Shown here: positions 17,431-25,888 of the stretch, piece after piece
How positions within the stretch are numbered: the stretch's first letter is position 1
Layout of the letters: each line of letters begins with the position of its first letter
From: JANOBD01 sp031411495
Lineage (GTDB): Bacteria; Planctomycetota; Phycisphaerae; Tepidisphaerales; Tepidisphaeraceae
Direction: 5' to 3'
Assembly (NCBI GenBank): GCA_031411495.1
Contig: JANOBD010000180.1
Coordinates: 67,072 to 131,071 of the forward strand
DNA: 64,000 nucleotides
Program-made: the position numbers and the translations under genes
The notes under the pieces: generated by a model
The model's input: only the letters and a program-made list of their open reading frames with translations
Database searches by the model: none
What the model was told of the DNA's origin: nothing

Positions 17431-18396
17431 TTATCGCGGTGCGCTACTCTTTTCGTCGGGTACTGGGAAATTGGCAGCTGCCAGATCTCGCGCACGCCGC
17501 AGAGCCACTTGCTCCCAGTCTTGTTCTGAAGCGCTGAAGAAGCCCGTAACTGCCTGAAATGTGCCGGTGAAACCTTCGGGCATGACCTTGTCCACAAATG
17601 TCATGACGGCCAGCTTTCGGTAGACGCCCGGGGCATCGACCAAGAGAAACCATCCATCGGCGTCGGCGGGATGTTTTGTCAGATAGCAGACGCTTCCCTT
17701 GCCGCTGTTCGGGTTGAAGCACGCCATCCAGCGGGAATCCCGAATCGTCTGGAAATCGGTCTTGCCCTCCTTTTGGAACGTCCCGCGCTGCTGAATGCCT
17801 TGCTCGTTGCCGTACAGGTATTTGGTGGCCCCGGGTGTCCAGGCGTACATCATGGGGTGCGCTTTCTGGAGATCCATTTCATGCTCTGCGTGAAAGCGGA
17901 CCGTTTCTGCCAGAAGTCCGTCCCGAACGGAGATGGTGGTTCGAAGTTCGAGTGTACGGATATGCGACGACCGCTCCATTCGAAAGCTGGTTCGGGCGTG
18001 AAGTTTGATTGACTCCGCGACCTGTGTTACCGGTTGATCGTCGCTGTAAAACTGGAGGCTGTTGACCGCTTCCTTCTCGACTTCGCCGGGCTTTCCTGGC
18101 ACATCAAGAAAATGGGCGGTTCCGAGGTGTCCGACGTTGCGAATCGTAAGGACGGTGCCATACGCACTGTCTTCGGTGGCCATCATGGTGTCCTGGTAGT
18201 CGATTCCGCTCAGCGTCCACATCTTGGATCCCTCGATCCGAGTACGAATCTCGCCGACCGTCACAACAGTTTTCTGTGGCCAGTTCGATTGCGCGGCAGG
18301 CTGCGTTGCAGGTGCGTCTGAGCGCGCGCTGCACATCGCAAGCAGGGGCAATGCTGCGCAAAGCGAGACGAGCAGTCGTGAATTGCGTTTCGACAT
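17431..18396 (-). CDS. Secreted protein of unknown function, last gene of operon B
   Basis: 321 residues with an N-terminal signal peptide (basic MSKRNSR, then LLVSLCAALPLLAM) followed by a DAPATQPAAQ linker, common in exported proteins of this lineage. The rest is predicted beta-rich with no catalytic signature I can name. Noticeable phrases are LSGIDYQDTMMATEDSAYG near 65, LRTTISVRDGLLAETVRFHAEHE near 150 and WFLLVDAPGVYRKLAVMTF near 245. The shape resembles a galactose-mutarotase-like or lectin-like sandwich, but that is a guess. It is 54 nt downstream of the hydroxyacid dehydrogenase gene and so belongs to the second catabolic operon. Confidence 0.7.
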   Translation of the reverse strand: MSKRNSRLLVSLCAALPLLAMCSARSDAPATQPAAQSNWPQKTVVTVGEIRTRIEGSKMWTLSGIDYQDTMMATEDSAYGTVLTIRNVGHLGTAHFLDVPGKPGEVEKEAVNSLQFYSDDQPVTQVAESIKLHARTSFRMERSSHIRTLELRTTISVRDGLLAETVRFHAEHEMDLQKAHPMMYAWTPGATKYLYGNEQGIQQRGTFQKEGKTDFQTIRDSRWMACFNPNSGKGSVCYLTKHPADADGWFLLVDAPGVYRKLAVMTFVDKVMPEGFTGTFQAVTGFFSASEQDWEQVALRRARDLAAANFPVPDEKSSAPR

Positions 18397-18450
18397 GAAT
18401 CACTCCGATCGAAGAACTGGCCAAAGCGAAAGGGCGCCTGACACAAGCCG

Positions 18451-19425
18451 CTAGACATTCACCACGTTTTGGGGCTTGCCCGCAAGAAAACCCGTGATGT
18501 TCTGCGCCGTGGTGCTGATGATTCGGCTGCGAGCCTCGCTCGTCGTCCATGCCTGGTGGGGCGTGATCAGGCAGTTCTTCGTCTTGAGCAGCGGATTGGA
18601 GCCTGCAATCGGTTCGGCAGAAACCACGTCGACCGCCGCGCCGGCGATGGTTCCGCGATTCAAGTGTTCCGACAGCGCGGCTTCATCCACCAGACCGCCT
18701 CTGGAGGCATTGATCAGCAGCGCGTGAGGTTTCATTCGCCGGATCAATTCATCGTTCACCATCTGTTTGTTGGAATCAGTTTGCGGGCAATGGAGCGATA
18801 CAATGTCGGCCTCGGCGAAGAGTTCGTGCAATGAGGCCTGCCTGAAACGCGGGAAGGGCGGCGCGATGCTTTTGTTATCGGTGGCGATGACATTCATCCC
18901 AAGCGCGTTCGCCAGTTCGCCGACGCGTCGGCCGATCCGCCCGTATCCGACAATCCCGATCGTTTTGCCTGCCAATTCGATCTGAGGCGACAGCCAGTAA
19001 CACCAGTCCGATGACCGTTGCCATTCGCCCTGAGCAACCGACTGCGCATGCCTTCCGACGCCACGGGTCAATTCAAGGATCAGCGCCAGCGTGAACTCGG
19101 CGACCGTGTTGGAACCGTACTCGGGCACATTCGAGACCGGTATGCCCCGCGCCCGTGCGGCGGCCGCATCAACCACGTTGTACCCGGTGGCGGTCACGGC
19201 GATGAAGCGAAGGCGCGGCAGCTGCTGCAAGTGTGCCGAGTTGATGGGCACCTTGTTGGTCACCAGAATATCGGCAGCAGAAGCCCGCTCGAGAAACAGC
19301 GACCCATCAGTTCGGGGAAAGATCTGAAGGTCGCCGCAATGTTCCAGCGGCTCCCACGATAAATCGCCGGGGTTGAGGGCGAACCCATCGAGGACGACAA
19401 TGCGGGTGTTTTGTGCGGCGGGCAT
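18451..19425 (-). CDS. D-2-hydroxyacid dehydrogenase (hydroxypyruvate/glyoxylate reductase-like)
   Basis: Cytosolic NAD(P)H-dependent reductase of 324 residues that interconverts 2-oxo acids and D-2-hydroxy acids. The nucleotide-binding motif GIVGYGRIGRRVG is near residue 152. The catalytic Arg is in INASRGGLVDE near 235 and the catalytic His in ITPHQAW near 285. Substrate-side phrases FIAVTATGYNVVD and VSNVPEYGSNTVAEF match the family. In operon B it follows two secreted glycosidase-like genes. Its most natural role is disposal of tartronate semialdehyde, hydroxypyruvate or glyoxylate formed by the HpcH-type aldolase of operon A. That link is inferred from context. Confidence 0.9.
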   Translation of the reverse strand: MPAAQNTRIVVLDGFALNPGDLSWEPLEHCGDLQIFPRTDGSLFLERASAADILVTNKVPINSAHLQQLPRLRFIAVTATGYNVVDAAAARARGIPVSNVPEYGSNTVAEFTLALILELTRGVGRHAQSVAQGEWQRSSDWCYWLSPQIELAGKTIGIVGYGRIGRRVGELANALGMNVIATDNKSIAPPFPRFRQASLHELFAEADIVSLHCPQTDSNKQMVNDELIRRMKPHALLINASRGGLVDEAALSEHLNRGTIAGAAVDVVSAEPIAGSNPLLKTKNCLITPHQAWTTSEARSRIISTTAQNITGFLAGKPQNVVNV

Positions 19426-19461
19426 ACTGCCTCGAATGAAGGTGCCAGTGCGGAGTTCGAT

Positions 19462-22284
19462 TCAGGGCCTTGCCCCGGCAGTAATCGAAACGTTGTCGTA
19501 GAGGCTCAGGTGGCCCTGTGTGTCGGACGTCTGAATGAAGAACTCGAGATCGGTGTTGATCACGATGGACTCGCCCAGCGTCGCCTGTCCGATCAGGGAG
19601 GGCATTTCCCCGATCGGTTGCGTCACGAGCTTGTATCGTCCGGTCGGGGCGTCGATCGCCAGTTGCAGATGATTCCACACGTCGTAGGTCACTCGCTTTC
19701 CTGTATCAACATACCGGGATCCATCCCAGAGCCACCATGTGCCGCGCGAAGCCAGCGCTACGGCCGCGCAGTCGTCGCTGCCTTTTCGCCGCAGCCCGAC
19801 CATTGACCAATGGGTCGATGTGGTCGTCGGGTCGGGGGTGATGTACGGGAACTCCTTGTCGGAACGAATGAAAACGTCCAGGTCGACCGTAATGTACGAA
19901 TTGGGAATGTGACGCAGCGGTTCGCCCTTAGCGACAACGACACCACCCGCCGAAGCGACCAGCGCCTTGACGCCCTCACCGAAAGAGGTGTCGTTCGTCA
20001 CCGTGAACGCTTGGGCACCTGCGTCGCTGGTTGTCGTCCACATCCCTCCACGGTTTGTACGGGCGTTGTTGATGGGACGATCTACCTGCTGTCGCTCAAA
20101 GTCGTCTGCGAAGAACAACTTCCCGCGGGGGCGCGTGTAATAAAGCGCGGGCGTCCAGTGGACGGCGACATCGTCCAGATAACAGTGCGCGCCTGCTTTG
20201 CCTTCAGGGATGAACTGAACTTGTCTGAACATCTTGTAGCTGGGCACCTTGATCGGAATGTTCTCATTCGGGTGGATGAAGAAGCGGTCGCTCGGCTCTT
20301 GAATTGGAGTGTCGCCCCACACGCGTTTCGCATCCGGTCCCTCGCCCGCGAACCCATGATAGACACGCGAATCGATATCGACCCGGATCGCCAGGCGCTG
20401 CCAATGGCCAACTGGAACGCGAAGTCCGGTCTCCGCCCATTTCACATGACTGGTGTCTGGTGTGACCACTGGCGCAAAGCCGGTTGCGCTCAGCTTTTCA
20501 GGCTCTGCGGAGGGCGATGCACCCACGCCGGTTGAATACGAAAGAGAACCGCTTCCCGGGGCGATTCTCAATCCGACATCGTAGTCGCGACCCGAATCCT
20601 GAAGGAAAGCGGTCAGACCGCTGTCGGCGTCGGCGCGGTAGACCCAGAACTCGAACTCGGCCGTGCCGTTGGTGATGGCGTTGTCGACTGATGCAAAGAT
20701 TCCGCTTCGATCCGGAAAGCTGCGGTGTATCCCGATGAGGGGCTGTGGCGTGGTGTCGGCTGCTGTGATCTTGATCGCTGCGCCTTCCGCTCCGCGGCGC
20801 ACTTCGGTCGTTGCCACCGGCTTCGCGTCCGTGCCGTCGCCGAGCGTGAACCACGTCCCTTCGCACGCGTGACGCACGGGGTCGTAATGGAAGCTGCCCC
20901 AGCCCCCAGCGTGCCCGCTCGAGTTGATCGGGAACCCGTCGAAGTTCTGCTTGAAGAACGCGAGGCTGCCGTTTGTCTCGATGTCCTTCACGCACTGTTT
21001 CCACCATCGCTGATACCAGGCAAGGGTGTAGGCGCTGTACCACATGTCGACTCGCCATCCGTCCGCTCCCGCCGCTGCTGGAACAAACTCATACGGCGCC
21101 GCTCCCGTGGCGATCACCCTGATGTCGGGGTGCTTGCTGTGTGTGATGTAGTCCTTGAGTGCCTTGTATTCGACTGTGCCGATGTTTTCGCGCGCGTGCG
21201 TCAGGTAGCCCTTCGTGGCTGCTTCGGGATCGATATTCGCTTCGAAAAAGACGGGCGTGATGATCATGTCGACCAAGCCTTCGTCGACCCATGTTTTCCA
21301 ATCGAGTCTCCAGTTGCCCAGCGGCGGACCCACGTGGTCACCAGAGAGGGTGACTGCCAGTTGAATCGTCGGATCGACCTCACGCAGTGACTTCCGAAGC
21401 GATCGATACAGTTCGGTCACATACGACCCGCGAAGGTCGCGCCACTTTTCGAGGGCCGGGTCTTTGGGATCAAAGCTCGGGCTGTCTACATCAAACCGGG
21501 AGTCGGTCAGAATGTCGATGTTGTGCAGGCGTTTCATATCGTCGACGACGACTTGATTGAAGCCGAACTGGTCGGCCTTGTCAGGCGGATCCTGAATCTG
21601 CGAGCATTCGGTTCGCATGCAGGCGATGAATCGCTTCACACCCAGGGTCTTGGCCATGTGAACGAACTCGGCGACCATCGATTCGCGCGCGCCGGGATAG
21701 CCGTATTCTCGAACGTGCCACATCCGGGTGCCGTGACGATCAATGCTGATGATCTCAGGATGTTCGAACTTATAGGTGGATACATAGGTCCACGGCCAGA
21801 TCCTTCCGGGACCGGGACCGCCGGCCGTTTCGGGCGCGCCGTCTGAGTAGATGTGCGGATGCCACGCCCACCATTCGAACCCGAGTTTGTCGGATTCAGC
21901 AGTACCGACGCGATGAAAGTCGAAGTCTTCCTGCACGCGGTCGATGTACTTGTAAAGCCAGGCGGTCCGCGGATCAGAATTGCCGGCTGCCTGGGTCGCC
22001 TGCGAAGTCATTGTAATGGGGTTCTTGCGTATCATTGAGCCGAGCTGGCCCAGGTCCGTGCGAATGAAGGCGCCTTGGTAGCCGCGCGCCTTCCAGTAAG
22101 TGATCATGTTCTCGATGGCCTGAGGCGTATCCATCGACGGGTCGGTCCCCGGGCCGTAACACGCCAGTAAGTCCCCCCAACTGCCGATCGCAAAGAGCTG
22201 GTTCGGTTCCTTCGACGTCGGCTCTGCGACTGCGGTCGTGCCGGCAGCAAACGCCGCCGCGGCAATGATCAGGGTGAGTTTCAT
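19462..22284 (-). CDS. Large secreted GHL10-like TIM-barrel protein with C-terminal beta-sandwich modules
   Basis: Exported protein of 940 residues with a signal peptide (residues 1-20, AAGTTAVA then EP). Residues about 35-450 look like a glycosyl-hydrolase-like TIM barrel: KARGYQGAFIRTDLGQ near 50, FEWWAWHPHIYSDG, FIACMRTECSQI near 218, then LDWKTWVDEGLVDMIITPVFF near 325, the phrase that ends GHL10-type barrels. Residues 480-940 are beta-rich with two FDDFE/DDVAVHW-type segments typical of LamG-like carbohydrate-binding sandwiches. The gene 52 nt upstream encodes a paralogue with the same barrel phrases. It should act on an extracellular glycan; substrate and catalytic residues are not assigned. 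Confidence 0.75.
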   Translation of the reverse strand: MKLTLIIAAAAFAAGTTAVAEPTSKEPNQLFAIGSWGDLLACYGPGTDPSMDTPQAIENMITYWKARGYQGAFIRTDLGQLGSMIRKNPITMTSQATQAAGNSDPRTAWLYKYIDRVQEDFDFHRVGTAESDKLGFEWWAWHPHIYSDGAPETAGGPGPGRIWPWTYVSTYKFEHPEIISIDRHGTRMWHVREYGYPGARESMVAEFVHMAKTLGVKRFIACMRTECSQIQDPPDKADQFGFNQVVVDDMKRLHNIDILTDSRFDVDSPSFDPKDPALEKWRDLRGSYVTELYRSLRKSLREVDPTIQLAVTLSGDHVGPPLGNWRLDWKTWVDEGLVDMIITPVFFEANIDPEAATKGYLTHARENIGTVEYKALKDYITHSKHPDIRVIATGAAPYEFVPAAAGADGWRVDMWYSAYTLAWYQRWWKQCVKDIETNGSLAFFKQNFDGFPINSSGHAGGWGSFHYDPVRHACEGTWFTLGDGTDAKPVATTEVRRGAEGAAIKITAADTTPQPLIGIHRSFPDRSGIFASVDNAITNGTAEFEFWVYRADADSGLTAFLQDSGRDYDVGLRIAPGSGSLSYSTGVGASPSAEPEKLSATGFAPVVTPDTSHVKWAETGLRVPVGHWQRLAIRVDIDSRVYHGFAGEGPDAKRVWGDTPIQEPSDRFFIHPNENIPIKVPSYKMFRQVQFIPEGKAGAHCYLDDVAVHWTPALYYTRPRGKLFFADDFERQQVDRPINNARTNRGGMWTTTSDAGAQAFTVTNDTSFGEGVKALVASAGGVVVAKGEPLRHIPNSYITVDLDVFIRSDKEFPYITPDPTTTSTHWSMVGLRRKGSDDCAAVALASRGTWWLWDGSRYVDTGKRVTYDVWNHLQLAIDAPTGRYKLVTQPIGEMPSLIGQATLGESIVINTDLEFFIQTSDTQGHLSLYDNVSITAGARP

Positions 22285-22336
22285 GGACCATTCCTCGTTT
22301 GCCGGGATGTGATTGGCGATCGCAAGTGCCTGGAGA

Positions 22337-25159
22337 TCACTCGAACGACTGTGTCAGACGAACGTCGCCGACACGAGTCGACGATTCGGGATCGCCCTGT
22401 GCTGCGAATACGATCGCGCGGTATTGGTGGTTCACGTCGAACGGAAACTGTGCGGTTGCTCCACCTTGCTCGGCTTGCAGGGTCGCCTTGGCGGACCTGA
22501 AGTCGAGGCGGAGCGTGAATCGCTCTGAGGCGCTGCCGTTGAGTGTGAGCGCGGATTGAATTGAACCGTCCGCGCTGCTGACGAGATTGATCTTGCCGTC
22601 TCGCTCGACGCGGAAACCCACCAGATCGTCAGACTTTCCATCGGGCGCCAAGCCCACCAACAGGGAGTCGGTTGCATTCGATTTTCGGATCGACAGGGAG
22701 AGCTCGGCAACGCCAGCCGAGATCCCGTACGCGATTGGCGACGCCGGGAAGTGGCCGGCGAGACGGTTCTTGAATCGGCGATCAGGCATGTCCATTCCCT
22801 TAATGCCTACGACGCGCGAGCCTTTGCCGAGCTTGCTGACGCCGATCTCGACGAACGCGGCGCCGGAGTCGGTGCCGAAGCGGACGTTCTCGCCCAGCCC
22901 GGTCCATTTCCCGCCCGGCGACCATTGGCTGCCCGACACGCCGGTCGGGTCGGGTGTGATCCCGGCGAAGTCCTGTCGCAATATCTCGGCTTGAGTCGGC
23001 AACGAGTAGGTCTTGCGTTCGACCTTCGTCCGCAGCGGCTCAGGGTAATAGGCGTAGAGCGATTCGCCTTGTTCGCGGTCCAACTCGTAGAAGTTCCAGC
23101 CGTCGTTCGGATGAAAGAGAACATTCCATGCTTGAATGGCGAGCCTCTTATCACTTCCGTTGAGCGTAGTGGCGAGGTGTCGCTCGCCGCGCGGACCAAA
23201 ACCGTAGAGGAGGGCTTCGCATACCGGTCGGAATCCCCAGGCGAGGTCGCTTCGAGTCGATTTGTCACCGAACTGTTTCTGCTTCGCCACCAGTTGAGCG
23301 AAGATCCGCTCGCGCAGCGCATGGTCTTCAATTCGTCGAGCCATTTCTCCGAGTGAGAATGCCGCGGCGACCTGAACGACTTCTGCATTGTCGTCCAGCA
23401 ATTTCAACAGCAACTCGGTGGACTCGCGATCCGGGTAATACGCTGCAGTGAACGCCGCTGTGAACCTCAGTTTCTCGATGTCGCTTGCCGCGCCGTCAAA
23501 CACCAGCGGACGGAAGCCGGGCACCGCATCAACCGCGGGTACGGCGCGCTTCGCGATCGGCATCTCCAGAATGGTGATCTTCACATAGGGGCTCGGCGTC
23601 TCCCGATACAGTTTGAAGATCTCCGCGCTGCGTTCGGCAAACATCGTCGAAAACGCCGTCCGGGCGACAAGTCGCATGCTCATCGTGGGATACTTCGCGA
23701 CGACACTTCCGATCACGGCAACCGTGTTGGGACCGTGTAACGTTCCCAGCGCGTCGATGGCCACGCAACGGAAACTGTTCTCGGGATCCATGGCCGCCTC
23801 TTCCAGTGCAGGGACCGCTCCGACCATCTGGCCTCCGAGAACCGCTGCAACAGCTTGCCGCCGAACGATGAGGTCTGGGTGCTTGAATAGCGCCGTGAGT
23901 CTCTCCACGGGCACGTCGAGTTGCTCGTCCCGGACTTGTCGTAATACGCTCAGAATCGCGGTGTGGTCATCGCCGTCCAATGCAGAGAGCGGCGCGTTCT
24001 CCTTCGGAAAATCGGTTGGCAGCTCAGGCGACCAGACATGCCGAGTGACGCCTTGGGCCTCCAGGTACTTCAGTTGCGGCGGCATCTGGTTGGTAAGCAG
24101 GCTGATGCGCACCTTCGTTCCCTTGGTGGCGTCGAGAAACGGTTGAATGTCGTTGATGTCGGTCGCCGTGCGCAAGGCGATTTCATCGACAAGGCCTTCT
24201 TTGATCCACTGTCGCCAATCCATTGTGACCGAACCGGGAACCAGGATGCCGGGATAGCAGGGCCAGCGCATCGCGATGTCAGGCTCTTTTGCATCGATGT
24301 AAAAGGCGAGTTTCTTTCCATACTTGTTGAAGAGCTGCCGCATCTCGCGGAGATACTGGGTAATGTACTCGCCGCGCATCTCCTGGTACTTCTGGATGTC
24401 GAACGGCTGCGTGAGCACGTCCACGCCGTAGCGTTTCTTGAAGTCCTTCACGGCGATGTCACTGAACATGTACTGGTCGGTGTAGCGGGGATAAAAGTTC
24501 TCGACGTAGGTGTAGAAGATGACGCCGTCATAGATCGAGAACTCGCCTCCTTCTTTGAAGAACTCTTCGTATCGTCGCAACCACTCTTTGCGAACTTCCG
24601 GGTAGCCGAACTCGATCGTGCTGCCGATACCCACGCCGGCGCGGTCATACAGGCAGTATTCCGGGTGCTCGGCACGGAACTTCTCGTTGAAGTTGTAAGG
24701 GCCGAAACCTGCCATGCAGGTCGCTTCGGCGCCCTGGCCTACCTCGAAGAAGGGCATGTAACCCCAATAGCTGAGGCCGCGCTTGCGCGCTTCCACCGCT
24801 GCCGTGTGGGAGAGCCGATCCTGAGTCTCCCACTTCATTTCCTGGTCGTAGAGGTCGAACATCTCCTCCGGGTAGGGAGGGAAGATCGCGTCTTTCGCCA
24901 TCCACTGTGCTTGAGCGCCGCGCCAGATAATGCGATCGACGTTGTACCCACTTTTAAACAGGTCAAACGAAGCACTGATACCTGCGGGCGAATCAATGGG
25001 ATACCACTTGTAATAAAAGAGGTTGTCGCCGGTGCTCAAGATCATCGCAGACTTTGGCTCGGCAGGTGGGTCGGGTGACTCGGTAGTAGCGGTGGAAACG
25101 ACGGAAAGGCAAAGTGCCGTGAGAACCGAGCCGACCAGCCAGCGAAATCGTAATGACAT
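22337..25159 (-). CDS. Large secreted GHL10-like protein fused to HEAT repeats, first gene of operon B
   Basis: Exported protein of about 940 residues. The signal peptide is RFRWLVGSVLTALCLSVVST, then an ATTESPDPPAEP linker. Residues 35-400 form a barrel related to the downstream paralogue (EHPEYCLYDRAGVG, EFGYPEVRKEWLRRYEEFF, MRGEYITQYLREMRQLF, MDWRQWIKEGLVDEIALRT). Residues about 405-650 are HEAT-like helical repeats (LIVRRQAVAAVLGGQMVGAV, SFRCVAIDALGTLHGPN, EVVQVAAAFSLGEMARR). Residues 700-940 form a beta-sandwich (VRFGTDSGAAFVEIGVSKLG). The start at 25159 was chosen because GGAGGT lies 7 nt upstream; a GTG at 25174 precedes this site. A secreted glycosidase-like barrel joined to HEAT repeats is unusual. 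Confidence 0.77.
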   Translation of the reverse strand: MSLRFRWLVGSVLTALCLSVVSTATTESPDPPAEPKSAMILSTGDNLFYYKWYPIDSPAGISASFDLFKSGYNVDRIIWRGAQAQWMAKDAIFPPYPEEMFDLYDQEMKWETQDRLSHTAAVEARKRGLSYWGYMPFFEVGQGAEATCMAGFGPYNFNEKFRAEHPEYCLYDRAGVGIGSTIEFGYPEVRKEWLRRYEEFFKEGGEFSIYDGVIFYTYVENFYPRYTDQYMFSDIAVKDFKKRYGVDVLTQPFDIQKYQEMRGEYITQYLREMRQLFNKYGKKLAFYIDAKEPDIAMRWPCYPGILVPGSVTMDWRQWIKEGLVDEIALRTATDINDIQPFLDATKGTKVRISLLTNQMPPQLKYLEAQGVTRHVWSPELPTDFPKENAPLSALDGDDHTAILSVLRQVRDEQLDVPVERLTALFKHPDLIVRRQAVAAVLGGQMVGAVPALEEAAMDPENSFRCVAIDALGTLHGPNTVAVIGSVVAKYPTMSMRLVARTAFSTMFAERSAEIFKLYRETPSPYVKITILEMPIAKRAVPAVDAVPGFRPLVFDGAASDIEKLRFTAAFTAAYYPDRESTELLLKLLDDNAEVVQVAAAFSLGEMARRIEDHALRERIFAQLVAKQKQFGDKSTRSDLAWGFRPVCEALLYGFGPRGERHLATTLNGSDKRLAIQAWNVLFHPNDGWNFYELDREQGESLYAYYPEPLRTKVERKTYSLPTQAEILRQDFAGITPDPTGVSGSQWSPGGKWTGLGENVRFGTDSGAAFVEIGVSKLGKGSRVVGIKGMDMPDRRFKNRLAGHFPASPIAYGISAGVAELSLSIRKSNATDSLLVGLAPDGKSDDLVGFRVERDGKINLVSSADGSIQSALTLNGSASERFTLRLDFRSAKATLQAEQGGATAQFPFDVNHQYRAIVFAAQGDPESSTRVGDVRLTQSFE

Positions 25160-25256
25160 CGGACATACCTCCACTGAAAGAGGCCTGCGTTGAGGGCATT
25201 TGCAGGCGGATTGAAGTGGTCGCGACGGGGGTAAAGGTTAGGAAAGTTGGCAGATC

Positions 25257-25306
25257 TGTGCAACAAAAATGCATTTTAACGCCAATTCATGCAATTTGTA
25301 GCTAAT
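25257..25306. promoter_or_regulatory. Degenerate operator copies upstream of operon B
   Basis: ATTTGTAGCTAAT (25294-25306) matches the 13-mer of operon A at 11 of 13 positions. CTGTGCAACAAAA (25257-25269) matches at 9 of 13. Both lie in the AT-rich region 98-147 nt upstream of the operon B start. The looser match makes this the weakest member of the proposed regulon. Confidence 0.3.
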
Positions 25307-25888
25307 TGGAAAGCGGCGTCGTCAACGATTTTGGGCGCGCCGCGGAAGCGCGGAGAGAGGGAGGCTGCGCTGGGGACGATGTCGCACTGCGGACCCATGA
25401 TCTCCGCGCCTCGGGCTTCGAGCAGTCGTCCTCGGCGCATCCGCTCGCCGCCCGCCGCGCGCTCACATCGGAACTGCCGACGCGAAAGGCGAAGATCAGT
25501 TCACCCACGATTTCCATGCTTCGCGGATGATGCTTAGGGTCGATCCACAGGCGGTCAATCGAGTGGGCTCGTGAGTTCGGCCGGCGTCGGGACGGTGATG
25601 GCGAGCGCGCCGCGCATCGATGGTTCGTTCGCACTCCACTTTTGTTTCATGCGGCTCTTACGGAAGAACCTCTCCAGGTCTAAAGCCGCTTCCGCCACCA
25701 GCCGCGCCGGTTGCGCCAGGAAACCGAAGCCGATGACATGATGAGAGCCGCGCCTTCGGGCGTCGATAGGTGCAACTGAAACACCTCGGTGCATGTGCGT
25801 TTGAACAACTTGCAGATCAGTGGCTCGCCTCGGTGGAAAGCGCGCAATCCGGCTTGGCGGATCAGGCGGCGGCGATAACCTAAAAGTC
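25307..25888. other. Gene-free region with a possible decayed coding remnant (minus strand)
   Basis: Nothing intact is visible over about 580 nt between operon B and the PIG-L gene. On the minus strand, two frames joined near 25,557 read like natural protein (GFGFLAQPARLVAEAALDLE, then LAITVPTPAELTSPLD, and after a one-base shift DRLWIDPKHHPRSMEIVGEL). This suggests an old frameshifted gene. I do not recognise the family, and composition alone could create such frames in GC-rich DNA. Confidence 0.25.
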
